Source: Prinsepia uniflora | Taxonomy: Eukaryota; Streptophyta; Magnoliopsida; Rosales; Rosaceae | NCBI GenBank assembly: GCA_032719365.1 | Contig: CM064872.1 | Coordinates: forward strand, 25,090,140-25,154,139 | Reading direction: 5' to 3' | DNA: 64,000 nucleotides | Shown: in pieces, positions 1 to 11,212 of the stretch | Position numbering within the stretch: the stretch's first letter is position 1 | Layout: each line of letters starts with the position of its first letter | The notes under the pieces: model-generated | Seen by the model: only the letters and a program-made list of their open reading frames with translations | What the model was told of the DNA's origin: nothing | Databases searched by the model: none | Made by a program: the position numbers and the translations under genes

Positions 1-1432
1 GCTTCGATTCGGTGATTTCTCGATTTTCTCGGTTTTATGATTATTATATTATTATATTCTGGCACGCTTTTCGAGAAATCATGAAATTGGTTAAAAATGA
101 TATTGTGGGCGTGAGAACCCAAGTAAATAATGATTTTGACTCGGATTTGGAGTTACATGTGAATTTGATGATTTTTAGTATTTTCGTGATTATTTTAATC
201 AGTCTTTCGGACACGTTTTACGAGGAACGTGCAAATGATGTTTTGGGCTAAGCCCGAATTGAAAATGATGTTTTGACTCGGGTTATGAGTCAGGAAGTTG
301 AAAATGATATTTGGACTCGGATTATGAGTCAGTGATTGATTTCATGGATTTACGTGATCGTGGCAACTCGGGTTTACGGTTGCACGGATTTACGTAATAT
401 TGATATTTTGGGCTTGAGACCCAATGGAATTGTGATTTTGATTGGATTTGTATTTCCATGTGATGACATGATGATATTGATGATTTTCGGATTTGTAAAG
501 TAAATCGGGACTTGGGGCTGAGACCCTGTGTTGATATATGATTTGGTTTTTAATGCAACTGTTTTTCACTGGTTTTTGTGATGGTGATATGTTGCGGATA
601 TTTAGGGCTTTCGGGTGAAAATATGTTTTTCCCCGGAGTGCACCCTGGAGATAACGCTCGCCTTCGGGATGGAAGTGTTTACCCCGAAGAGGTCACGTAG
701 CACGATCTTTGTCTTGCAGCCCAGGGGAGGCTTGACTCAGATCAGATGTGCTGGATTACATGGATCGGTAAGTGATGTGTTCACGAGATCCGGATCGTCG
801 GCTGGTGAGGTTTTTCCCAGCGACGGATTGCTGACTGATGATGTGTTCACAGCAGCGGATGCTCGGATTTTGAGCGGTCCTTGAGCCTATTGATATGCAC
901 GCGTTGCAGGGATAAACGTGACTCTAAGCAACAGGATATGGAAATAAGTTCCGTGGTTTATGGAAAATGATTTTGAGGAAACCGTGGTTTAGCGGTTAAA
1001 ATGATTTAAAGAAACTGTGAACTTTTTGAGATGTTAAACTGATTTGGTGAACATGAGTTTTTGTGGACCATGGGAAAATATGTTTTGATTTTGTCGGTCC
1101 ACTGTTCATACTTGAATGATTTCATACTATTACTCATGTTTTACGATATGCATGCAAGTTTGTGAAAACTGGAGGGTAAAAATGTGTTTTGGTAGATGTA
1201 TTTATCAAACTTTATTTTGTCCACTCACACCTTTTCTGTTTTGTTAACCCTTCAGGTCGTGGCGCGTTGATCGAGGCTATTCCAGAGGTGGAGGTATGTG
1301 CGGGCACAGGCGCAAAAAAAAATTCCCTTGTCTGGCAGGTACTGAAGGGTAGTTTCGGACTTTCAGTTGACTTGTCAGACGGGAGCAGGACCGGGTACGG
1401 TTTTTGACGTCCAGTTGGGACGGGTCCTGTCA
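1..1432 (+). repeat. 3' portion of a forward Ty3-type LTR
   Basis: This is the downstream part of a long LTR that starts before the window. It shows the same ordered blocks as the other LTRs here: a section rich in 'gggctnagaccc' phrases, an ATGCATGC repeat near 1148, GTCCACTCAC at about 1219, a block ending 'gtcagacgggagcagg', and the terminus GGGACGGGTCCTGTCA at 1432. No primer-binding site follows, so it is a solo LTR or a 3' LTR. It is non-coding. The short frames at 615-884 and 1189-1407 have no recognisable domain. Confidence 0.7.
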
Positions 1433-1653
1433 CTTCAAGCCGCTGGTCCGCTTAATATCCAGCCCCTCATGGGCCCTCCTCCCCTGAAAAACGACATCCA
1501 ATGCCTGAACAAAATGGTTGATGTTGTGATCCCACCTAGACTCCCTACCTCGTCCTCAATACTAGGCGGGTGATGGCGCTCGCTTCGTGAAGACATAATG
1601 TTTGACAAGAGGCACACTTAGTAACAAAACAACCCTACACGAAAAGTGTGCAG
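1433..1653. other. 222-bp spacer between LTRs
   Basis: This low-copy-looking stretch separates the end of one LTR from the TGTAACGACCC start of the next. No gene, RNA or recognised repeat was found in it. It may be an old insertion target. Confidence 0.3.
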
Positions 1654-3005
1654 TGTAACGACCCGTCTCGAAATTACGTGATTAGCGAGACTAATCAAGG
1701 ATTAATAGAGTCTAATTGGGATTAGTCGATGTGAAATGACGATTTTACCCTTAGAAGGGTAAAATATTTACTTTTGACCCAGGAAGTCAATGCACATGAA
1801 CCAAGGTCCATTACGTAGATAGAGACGATACAAGTACGTAGACAGGCGGCTCGCCAAAGTCTGACATCGTATAGGAAATTTACGGGTCAAGGATGGTTTT
1901 TCGTAGTATGTATGGTTACACGTTTTACGAAGAGTTGACTTTTAGGTTTGTCTTTAGTGGGCCCAAAATATCAGTGTTCACTAATAGATGAGTGGTAAGT
2001 GTCACTCATCCCATTGGCCCAAACTGACACATACATGCATCACCGCATTTCCCTTTCATTTGATCCTACTCGAAACCATTTCCCCCCATTCATCCTTCAT
2101 CATTAGTTATGTTTGAGAGAGAGAAATTGAGAGAGGATGAGGGTGAGATGGAGAGGCTGAGATGATGGTGGTGGATGGTTGAGCACGGTGGTGGCCTGAG
2201 GAACCTAAAAACCAAGGTAAACCTGAAAACCATTTATGTTTGATTTTGGATTTTTTTTTTTTAGGCTTTGTAGATTGAAACTAAGGCCGTGTTGGTGTTC
2301 TATGTGTTTGTGTGAGGGGATTGGATGATAAATCGAAGGGAAAGGATGATTGGACCACTCTAGAAGAAGGCTGGAAACTGGCTCGTGAAGCTTTGATTTT
2401 GACAGGTGAGATTCATGCCTTTTCTTCTTGTTTTGAGGTCAAGGATCTCTTCGTGGGAGGAAGACGATCACGTGGGGTGAAAGAATGGCTTAAAACGACT
2501 AAGAATCGACTGAGATACGGCTGCGTCAGGGTCTAGTGACTCGGATCTACCTGTCTGAAGGTTGAAGGTGATGATGTGGCAGTCCATATCATCCCCGTTA
2601 GGCCAAGTGGCCAATTATAGGGTGCCACATGGCAAGGTGTAAGGTTCTGTTAGGCTTATGTGGCAAGTCCATGTTAGCATTGTTAGACCATATGGACAAA
2701 TGAGATGGTGCCATGTGGCACCAATCAGGGAGTGACACGTGTTATATTGTTAGAGTTATCAAGCTGACCTCAACGTGACGTCAGCGTTGACCGACGTCAA
2801 TTGGACTTTGACTGGAACGTGGGCACAAGTTTTGAGGTTAAACTAGTCTTGTTCGAAAGGTTTCGACGATCTGAATCCAATATTGGTGGTTGCATGTCGA
2901 TAATAGATCGTTTGATAGGTCATTTTGAGCTTTTTAGCCTCAAAAAACGTGTTCGGGACACATTTACTATTCCGAGAATTTTGAGGGTTTATGATTTGGA
3001 CTTGT

Positions 3006-3287
3006 TGTCACGATCTGACCTGCTTCAATAGGATATTATCCGCTTGGGCCCAGCCTTCACAGTTTTATTCTTGGGAGCTCACGTGCAACTTCCTGGTGGG
3101 TCACCCATCTTAGGATTACACCAGCCTCTACTCGCTTAAATTTGGAGTTCCAACCAAACTCAAAGCCAGTGAGCTTCCAAAAGGCATCCTATTGGATAGA
3201 TGTGTGCCCACACATATAAGGTGCATCCCCAGATCCCCCGGGTGAAGTGGGATTGCTAACCGTGCTTCCAAGGCACGGGTTCTCACA
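3006..3287 (-). repeat. Cassandra LTR (3' copy in element sense)
   Basis: This 282-bp LTR reads TGTGAGAACCC...TGACA on the minus strand. Its 5S-like segment lies at about 3072-3155. The 'cacatataaggtgcatcc' phrase and the final GTGCC..CACG block match the partner LTR. The two copies differ at many positions, so this is not a recent insertion. Confidence 0.85.
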
Positions 3288-3345
3288 ATCCACCCCCCTT
3301 GGGGCCCCGCGTCCTCGCTGGCACACTCAATTCTGACTGGGGTTG

Positions 3346-3358
3346 GGCTCTAATACCA
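3346..3358 (-). other. Cassandra primer-binding site
   Basis: On the minus strand this reads TGGTATTAGAGCC, three bases after the LTR end. It is one transition away from TGGTATCAGAGC, the usual plant site complementary to the 3' end of initiator tRNA-Met. Confidence 0.8.
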
Positions 3359-3361
3359 AAT

Positions 3362-3646
3362 TGTCACGACATGACCACCTCCAACAGGATATTGTCCACT
3401 TTAGGCCCAGCTCTCACGGTTTTATTCTTGGGAGCTTACATGCAACTTCCCAGTGGGTCACCCATCTTGGGATTGCACTAGCCCTTACTCGCTTAACTTT
3501 GGAGTTCCAACCACTCTCAATGCCAGTGAGCTCCCAAAAGGCCTCATGTTGGATATATGTGTACCCACACATATAAGGTGCATCCCTTAGTTCCCTCGGA
3601 GCGATGTGGGATTGCTAATCATGCTTCCAAGGCACGGGTCTTCACA
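3362..3646 (-). repeat. Cassandra LTR (5' copy in element sense)
   Basis: This 285-bp LTR is followed, in minus-strand sense, by the primer-binding site. The 5S-like core at about 3429-3512 includes, on the minus strand, the box A-like AAGTTAAGCGAG and the box C-like GATGGGTGACCC. The internal pol III promoter elements of 5S genes are therefore largely preserved. Confidence 0.85.
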
Positions 3647-5190
3647 CTTGTATAGATGGTTAGTGACCTTCGAGTATGATTTGTGTAACGACCTGTCCCG
3701 AATTCCAGGATTAGATTAGTGATTAATCACGATTAGTGAGGTTAATCCGTGATTAGTTGGGCAAAAATCGGATGAACGATGCAAAATGATCGTTTTGCTG
3801 CTAATGGTGGCAAAATGTTGACTTTTCAATCGGGTGGTCAAATGGACTTTGACCGAGGACCGTGACGTAGTTCGTGACGTCGCGAGTTCATAGACAGGTG
3901 GCACGTTCAATTCCGACGTTCGAGGAGGAAGTTATGACGTTCAGAAGCTTAGGGCAATTTGGTAATTTTGGTTAAAAAGAGGCAAATGTTGACTTTTTTA
4001 CCAGGATGTCCAATGGCCGAGGGCTGAAGACCGTTACGTAGATAAGGACGATACGAATCTATAGACATGCGGCACATCGAATTCGGACGTTCGATGGCGA
4101 AATTACGGTTCATGAAAGTTCAAAGGTACTATTGTACGAATTACGAAACAACCTAACTTTTGGACTTTAGTGGGGCCCAGATATTTAATGGAGGCCCAAT
4201 GGATGAGTGACAAGTGTCACCCATCCAATGGACACCATTTTCCATTCATGCATCGACCATTCCATTTTCTCCATTCAAAACACAAAACCATTTCCCCGAT
4301 CTCACATTTTCTCTCATTCCCGTGCAACCCAAACCCATCCAAATTTCACCCAAGACCAGGACAGAGGACCAGGAGGCTGAGGGAGTTGAGGTGGTCGGCC
4401 TGGATGGCCAGGGCCACCGTGCACGACGGCTGGAAGGGAGGAAACCCGCAAGGTACCCGGTTATACCATTTTAATCCATTTTCAGTTTTAATTGTTATGG
4501 GTCGATTTGGACGGTTTTAATGAGTTAAATAGGTTGCTAGGACGTTGTTAGGAAGGTTTTGAGGGTGGTTAGGATCCTAGGATGATTATATGAGGATTAG
4601 GATCGATTAGGAGTGAAAACGGTGAAGATTAGACCGTGTAGCAGCTTGAGCCGGTCACGCCGGTCCAAGTTGCAGGCGAACCGGACCGGATCGGTTCAGA
4701 CCGGTCGACGCGAGGTTAGGGGTGACACTGTAGCAGGCGCGTGACTCCCACGCGCAGCCACTTCAGGCGACGCATGCGGGCGCATGGGGGATATTTTAGG
4801 GAAAGTTCCAACATGTCAAATCATCTATTCGATGTAACGAACATTTTGGGACTGGTTTCGAGTCGATCAACACCGTCTCGATATGTTTCGGGGCATCGGA
4901 AGGTTTAGGTTCGGTTTTTAAAATAGTTAGAAAATCGGGAAAATTATGGGACTTCAATGAGAGGTTAATGAGGCTATTAGTAACCCTCTAAATGAATTTG
5001 GGCAGGTTTGGGAGTCCCGGTGACGATGATTGACCAGGGAGACAGTTATGGCACGCGTATCGAGGAGCGGTTTCAGACGGTCTGTGAGTGGACTTCGATT
5101 TCTAAACTGTGATGCATGCATAAATGTTTTATATCGATTATGATTGTGATTATATGATATTGATTTGGGAATTTGTGAATTATATGGTTT

Positions 5191-5277
5191 CACGTATTTC
5201 GAGGCGATTTACGTGCTTGCACGTATTTCGAGGCGATTTACGTGCTTGCACGTATTTCGAGGCGATTTACGTGCTTG
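5191..5277 (+). repeat. 29-bp tandem repeat, three copies
   Basis: Three exact 29-bp units beginning CACGTATTTCGAGG at 5191, 5220 and 5249 are followed by a decayed partial unit. The same short phrase occurs once or twice in related LTRs (for example near 18270), so this is a local expansion inside the LTR. Confidence 0.9.
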
Positions 5278-5501
5278 TACGTAAATCGAGGTTTTCCGGT
5301 TTTACTCTGATTTTCCATACTTATGGTTTGGGATATGATTTCATGAAATTGTTTTGAATTCGAAGAGGTAAACTCGGGTTCGAAACCCATTTGATTTACG
5401 GAATCGGGTCGGAGACCCAGTTGATTTACGATTCGGACCGGAGGTCCAGTTTCTATGTGGATTCGGGCCTAGCGCCCAGTTATGTGTTACAAATGATTTT
5501 T

Positions 5502-5702
5502 ACGGGTCATGACGGTTTATGGGAACCGGTATGAACCCTTGAAATGGTTTTCACGGGTCATGACGGTTTATGGGAACCGGCATGAACCCTTGAAATGGAT
5601 TTACGGGACATGACGGTTTATGGGAACCGGCATGAACCCATGAAAGGATTTTATGGATTATGACGGCTTATGGGGGCCGGGAATGAATCCTGGAAAGGAT
5701 TA
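5502..5702 (+). repeat. 50-51-bp tandem repeat, four copies
   Basis: Units start at 5502, 5553, 5603 and 5653 with ACGGG(T/A)CATGACGG or a variant, and contain TTTATGGGAACCGG. The first three are nearly identical and the fourth has diverged. The array lies between the two inverted boxes of the solo LTR. Confidence 0.85.
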
Positions 5703-7669
5703 AAGAATGATTTTAAAAGGTTTTTCATATTCCATCCTTTATATATGATTGTCTCCTCCGGGGAGGGTCGTTGGCCTGGGTGGACCCCGGAGTAGTCACG
5801 GAGCACTGACTGAGTGGAGTCGCCCCCCAGTTGGGTTCCTTACTCTCAGGATGGGCATGGTTCGATACCTCCAGGGAGGGTCATTGATCTACGAACATTG
5901 ACCTGGGTGGACCCTGGAGAGACTTGGGTTTGAGACTCCAGTTAGCACACGTGTAGCTTTATTTTACCGTGACAGGTTCTGGATATGAATATAATGGATA
6001 AACATGATTTCAATTGGTTTTGGGAAATGGTGTTTATGATGATAAATGGTTTTGGGCTCAGATCCCACATATGGTTATTATGTTATGGTTTTCAGTAAAT
6101 AGGTTTGGGCAGGAGCCCGTGTGACTTGGATTTACGGAACTTGGGGCTGTGACCCTAATTGTGGTTGTTAAACATGTGCGATTTCGAAATGGTTTTACTA
6201 TGCATGCATGCTTTTTAGTGGAGGGTATAAAGGTCTTTTATGGAAATATTTTTATAAACTCTTTATTTTTGTCCACTCACAGTCTTTCTGTTTTTAATAC
6301 CCTTCAGGTTGACATCGGATGTGGACGGTAGCATAGATCGAGATATCACATGCCTCCTCCGGATCCTGGCGTACTCTGATAGCCCAGAACGGCAAAGGTC
6401 GGAAATATCCCTTGTCTGGCACTTCGTGTCAGACGGGAGCAGGGTCATCCCGCGTTAATCCCGGGGGGATTGGGATGGGTCCTATCAATTTGGATAGGTC
6501 CGAACGTTTCAGAGACGTTGGCTTAGCCTCGGAGTGGCTTACAACGCAGATTGTGAGCGCGCAACATAGACGGTCTGTGAGTGGACACTTACTTTATAAA
6601 TATGATGCATGCATAAATGTTTTATATGTTTTATGAACATGATTTGAGTTTGATTGTTTATCATTTTCGTAGAAATTAGTATGCATGTATTTTGAGAGTT
6701 ATGTTTTATATGATATTTGGGCTTCGGTCGAGTTTCTTATGTGCATGCGATTTATATGATTTGACTTATTTCACGGAGATGCGTGAAATTGAGCATTTGA
6801 TTATCGATTTTGAATGATTTCGCGGAGATGCGTGAAATACTATTTCGGCATGAGACCCACTTGATTATTAACTTTGACTTGGATTATAGTCAAAGGTGAT
6901 TTGGAAAAGTTATTTGAAAAGTGAAATGGTTTTCGGATTTGGAAATAATATTTGGACATATGTCCTAGTTGATTTATGGTTTGACTGAGAGTATAGTCAA
7001 AAGTGAAATATATCAGGCTTGTGACCTAGTTCTAATTTATGAGATGATATATCGGGCTTGTGACCCAGTTTTGATTTACGAGGTGATATATCGGGCTTGT
7101 GACCCAGTTATCATTTAAGATATGAGATTTCGTGCTGAGTCCATGTTGTAGATTTATGAGATTGGATTAGATAGGACTCGAGGAATCTTGGATTTGTAAA
7201 ATATTTTTGGACACGATGACATGACCCGTCCCAACTAGACTTTGATAACCGTGTCTGGTCCTACTCCCGTCTGACAAGTCAACTGAAGGTCCGAAAACAC
7301 CCTCAGCACTTGTCAAATAAGGGATAACTGTACTGATTTCCAATCATGCATCTGCCTCTCGATTAGCCCCGAACATCGTGTCAAGGCATGGAGGGTGATC
7401 AAAAACATAAAAAATGTGAGTGGACAAAAATAACATCGTTTGAAAATACATTTCAAAACAGATCACTTTACCCTCCAGTTAGAAAACATGCATGCATAGG
7501 GTAAAATATATGAACAACCAGATTTCAAATCATATCACATAAAAACTGTGGGACCCAAAATTCATCAAAAGCTCGTGGCCTACATTTCCCGAAATTCGTT
7601 TCATCCAATCATCATAAAACATTTGAATACAAAATTGCTATCAAACACAATTCGACACTTTAAAGTTCA

Positions 7670-7878
7670 TGAATTACACATCTGAGCTCTTTCCTGGGAA
7701 TTACACATCCAGGTTTTTCGGAAATTACACATCTAGACTTACCGAGCATGACACATCATGTTTCTCCGAGAATTACACATCCGGCCGTTCAAGAACGAAT
7801 CGGGAATTACGCATCCGAACTAACCCAAGATTACACAGACGGGTTTTCCCAGGCATTACATATCCGGGGACACTGAAC
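7670..7878. repeat. Degenerate AATTACACATCC array
   Basis: About eight copies of (G)AATTACACATCC or a one- or two-base variant are spaced 25-35 bp apart with variable filler. The array lies in the section of the LTR between the inverted boxes, where other LTRs carry different repeats. Confidence 0.75.
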
Positions 7879-8951
7879 ATAAATCCAAAATCTTTGTTTC
7901 AAAACCATCTTTGACTTAAAACCAAGTCAAAACGATTTCCAACAGGGTCTTAAGCCCAAAACATCATTTCACGTAAATCCGTACAATCACAACCCAAAAT
8001 GCCATTTCCACACAAATCCATAAAATCACATCCGAAAATCATTAAATATTCCGTAAAATCATCCTTGACTCACAATCCAAGTCAAAACACCATTTTCAAA
8101 CCCAGGCCTATACCCAAAACATCATTTTCACCATTCTCGTAAAATGTACCCGAAAACCGATTAAATACTCCATAAAATCAACAAACAATCATATCGAATC
8201 ATCTTGCAAGAAATGTGCAAAATTGGTAAGAAATGCGCGTTGATAAGCCTTGAATTAAGCATCATTTTTATGCCTTTTATACTTATCTTTTAATGTTTAA
8301 ATACCAAAAAATTGTAGAAAATAATATATTTTGTGAGAAATGTGCATAATTGGATTGATCTTGGAATTACGAGAATTTAGGTGAAAGAATCTTCTCAATT
8401 GGAGTTAAATTGAAGAAGTTATGATTGAAACAAAGGAGGCTACCAAAAATAGCTAGGAGTTTCGGGAGGGGGCTATCGAATCCCCAAAAACAGCCTAACA
8501 AGGCATTGGGCCAGGCGCAACCGACCTGGTGAAACGGGGTTTGGCGTGCGTGCAGCGAACCTCTCTGCCCCATCCTCAGCGGGCGTTTACCGATCGTCCT
8601 TGCCCCACTTCGGCCAGAGTCTGCCGAACTTCCTTTCTCCTTCCTTCCGCGTTGACTACGCTGTTGACGACAAAATCTCAAGCCTGAATTTTGGCTAGCG
8701 CCTACCGAAACACTTCCCTTCCTTCCACAGCTTCCTACCGAGTCGATTCCTGTTAAATTCCATCAGCTTTTTCCTTCATTTTTGAGGAAAATTTTCCATT
8801 TCAAGCTTGGATTTTTTTTTTTTATTTAGGAAACCTTTTTAATTAAGACTTTTATTACCTTTTTCCTTTAGGACTTTAATTTAATTAGTTTATTCATTTT
8901 TCTTTTAGGATTTAAATTGTGCACTCCTATTTATTTGAGGATTAATTTTCT

Positions 8952-8964
8952 CTTATAAATAGAG
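8952..8964 (+). promoter_or_regulatory. TATA box of the inserted LTR
   Basis: CTTATAAATAGAG is a strong plant TATA context. The same 13-base string stands at 40233-40245 in the related LTR, which supports a conserved LTR core promoter. Confidence 0.6.
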
Positions 8965-9093
8965 AGACTTAGGTTATTTATAAAAGTTCCTTCATTATTT
9001 ACACCAAAGCAAAGCTTTGCTTAACCAAATTTCTCTTTCCTTTTAAACCAAGATTTCTCTTACAAAAGTAAACTACACCATCCTCCATTGACA

Positions 9094-9375
9094 TATAAGG
9101 CGTATTCCTGAGTGTCTCACCAAGAGTGTCGAACCACCTAGCATCTATAGGGCGTATTCTCGAGGATTCAAAGTGTAACTCAACCTCTTAACCCCATAGT
9201 TTTCTCTTTGTACTTGAATATCGTGTTTATTGGATTGATCATTAATTTTATTATGGTTCTATATTTTGTATTGATTTCAATAATCTTCTATGTTATGTTT
9301 ATGCTTAATGCTTGATTAGATATAGGGCGTATTCCCGACTTTAGATCATTGAAAGTGTATAGGGCGTATTCCCGA
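9094..9375 (+). repeat. Four dispersed copies of ATAGGGCGTATTCCCGA
   Basis: Copies stand at about 9094, 9145, 9321 and 9357 with one to three mismatches. The first two lie just downstream of the TATA box, in what would be the transcribed leader. Their role is unknown. Confidence 0.75.
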
Positions 9376-11212
9376 GCACATACTTAAAATAATGTACATG
9401 TATTTCATTAAACTAAGGTTTGGAATTTTGTTGATTATGGAGATTAGTATGATTTATGAATGAGTTAGGTTAAAGATGAGTTGACCATGTAAATATTAGA
9501 TTAGGTTAGTTTAGATTAGTTTAATTACTTAGGAATTTTAAATCAATCTCTTTACCCCCAAATTAACTAACCAAATGATAATCATGCTTAGGTACCATCA
9601 ATCCCCGGTTAAGAACGATCCCTATTTACCAATGTTACATCTACAAAAAGGGTTTTTAATTAAATACGTTTCCTTAAGTGTTGAGTGTGATTTTGTGTTT
9701 ACTTTAATTCTTAGTTTTTTCTTATCACACGTGAACCTCACGTGCCTGCTACAGTACCTCAGTTACTGTTCATCGTTCTCACCTGTTTTCCTGCAAAATA
9801 AGTATTCGACCTGCGGCTTGACCCAGTTCAATCCTGCCCAATTCTACACCAATTTCCATAATTCTTTCATCTAATAGCATCGTTATAACCCTAATTAAGG
9901 TTCCATGATTTCAATTTCACGAGTTCTTACCTAAAAGTAATCCAACTCAACCTCGAAATTTCGAAGATGTCGCAGGGTCTGTTCTGGGTAAATTCTCAAT
10001 CGAGTCCCTTCGCGTTTTGGTTAGTTATGTTCATACTGATCTTAGAGAGCACAAACGGAATTCAATTTCACAAATAAAGGTCTACAATTTCAAATTCGAA
10101 GTTTGGATATTTCGAATTTCCACCGGTTTGGGTTTCGGGTTCTCTTAATTCTTCTTCTTCTCTCTTTTTCCTTTCTTCCACTCGTTTTTCTCTTTCAAAT
10201 GCTCTCAATTTCCCTCTGTTTCCCAGTATTCCTCGAATGAAGATCGATGCTTGAAAGGTTGATGGTGTTTGTTCTTCTTTTGTGTTAAACATACAAACAT
10301 ACATGATAATTATACAAACTCATACACACGCGGCAACACAATGCCACTAACTTGTCCCAAAAAGACCATTTTTCCCCTCTTCGGCACAAATTAGCAAAAT
10401 GCCTCTAGACTTCTCAGGCCCATAACTTTCACATCCGAGCTCCGATCTTGACATTCCACCTATCTACGGATTCAGGATTTCGAGACCTACGCAACGGTCT
10501 TCATGGAAAGTTCAAAAAGTGTCCCGAACAAAAATTCAACTTTTGACTCTATTAACCAAGGGTAAAATCGTCTTTTCCTTATATGTTTTCCAAAATTCCC
10601 TTTTTCAAATTTTCGGGTCATCACACACGATTTTTATGATGGTTTTGTGAAAAGTGATTTGATGAAACTATATTTCGGGTGTGGGCCTCAGATGATTTAA
10701 AATATTTGTGAAATCTTTTCTATAATACCATCCTCTATGATGTGATTGTTCCCATCAGACATCTTAGATCCTGGCATGGTAGCCTCCAGACGTCGTGGAT
10801 CCTGTAGAGGTCACAATTACACTGCCAAGATGTGAGTAACTCTGAGGGGAGGCTCAGGCTTAGGAGTGTTAGAGATGGACATTTCTCAGACACTGAGCCA
10901 AGGGTTTCAAGCCTGTGAATGCCATCGCTCAGACATCAAGATGGGGGCTCCGATCTTAGGTTGTCACTCAAACGTCGTAGATCCTAAGTGTATTCTCATA
11001 CGTGTAATCCCGAGTTGCACGCATTGCGTTGACATTGTGACTATTGAGATGATTTTCTGGATATTGAATAAATAGGATTGGTTGATCATGTTTTCATACA
11101 ACTCCGGATGTGAGTCTATGTTGTAGGAAAGACCCTATTGAGATGTTTTATGAGATTTGGGTTTGGACTGAGTTCCTACGTGATTTGATTTGGGCTAAGC
11201 CCTATGTGTTTT

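Larger units (their letters stand above)
3006..3646 (-). mobile_element. Complete Cassandra-type TRIM element
   Basis: Two LTRs (3006-3287 and 3362-3646, both TG...CA) flank 74 bp of interior, with the perfect TSD CTTGT at 3001-3005 and 3647-3651. In minus-strand sense the interior starts with a tRNA-iMet-like primer-binding site (TGGTATTAGAGCC) and ends with the polypurine tract AAGGGGGGTGGAT. Each LTR holds about 80 bp resembling the core of plant 5S rRNA, as known for Cassandra terminal-repeat retrotransposons in miniature. It encodes no protein, so it must move with enzymes from other elements. It sits inside the forward LTR that starts at 1654. Confidence 0.9.
3684..6487 (+). mobile_element. 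Solo LTR, forward, TSD ATTTG
   Basis: This 2804-bp LTR starts TGTAACGACCTGTCCC and ends GGGATGGGTCCTATCA. The perfect TSD ATTTG lies at 3679-3683 and 6488-6492. Flanking LTR text joins across it, so internal sequence was lost by LTR-LTR recombination. Blocks in order: tandem W-box segments (3817, 3988), a CCGGT-rich and GCGCGTG hairpin block (4650-4760), GTGAGTGGAC (5084), ATGCATGC (5112), tandem repeats (5191-5277 and 5502-5702), ATGCATGC (6200) and GTCCACTCAC (6271). No coding frame is credible. Confidence 0.85.
8241..9727 (+). mobile_element. Probable LTR of a second retrotransposon group (1.49 kb)
   Basis: The ends are TGATAAG and CTTATCA, a perfect 7-bp inverted terminal pair with TG...CA. 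Flanks CGCGT (8236-8240) and CACGT (9728-9732) differ by one transition and are read as the TSD. A promoter-like CTTATAAATAGAG lies at 8952, and the surrounding layout resembles the LTR at 39.7-41.3 kb. No interior or primer-binding site was found, so it is probably a solo LTR. One caution is that 'agaaatgtgca' text occurs both just outside and inside the left end, so that boundary could be off. Confidence 0.55.
7217..10625 (-). mobile_element. Solo LTR, reverse, TSD CACGA, carrying a second LTR
   Basis: The left end is TGACATGACCCGTCCC and the right end is GGGTCATCACA, so on the minus strand it runs TGTGATGACCC...GGGTCATGTCA. The perfect TSD CACGA lies at 7212-7216 and 10626-10630. It holds GTGAGTGGAC at 7416 and ATGCATGC near 7488. 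The expected downstream GTCCACTCAC partner is missing, so several hundred bases were lost around the second insertion (8241-9727). It lies inside the forward LTR that starts at 1654. Confidence 0.85.

Noticed and set aside
3072..3155. A 5S rRNA gene
   Set aside because: Only the core is 5S-like and it sits inside a TG...CA LTR with PBS, PPT and TSD; it is Cassandra, not a ribosomal gene.
5191..5277. CRISPR-like repeat array
   Set aside because: The units are contiguous without spacers and the DNA is plant nuclear.
5084..6282. An LTR intron with GTGAGT donor and CACAG acceptor
   Set aside because: Some LTRs end the second box in CACAC rather than CACAG and the layout is symmetric, so splicing does not explain the conservation; kept only as a weak alternative.
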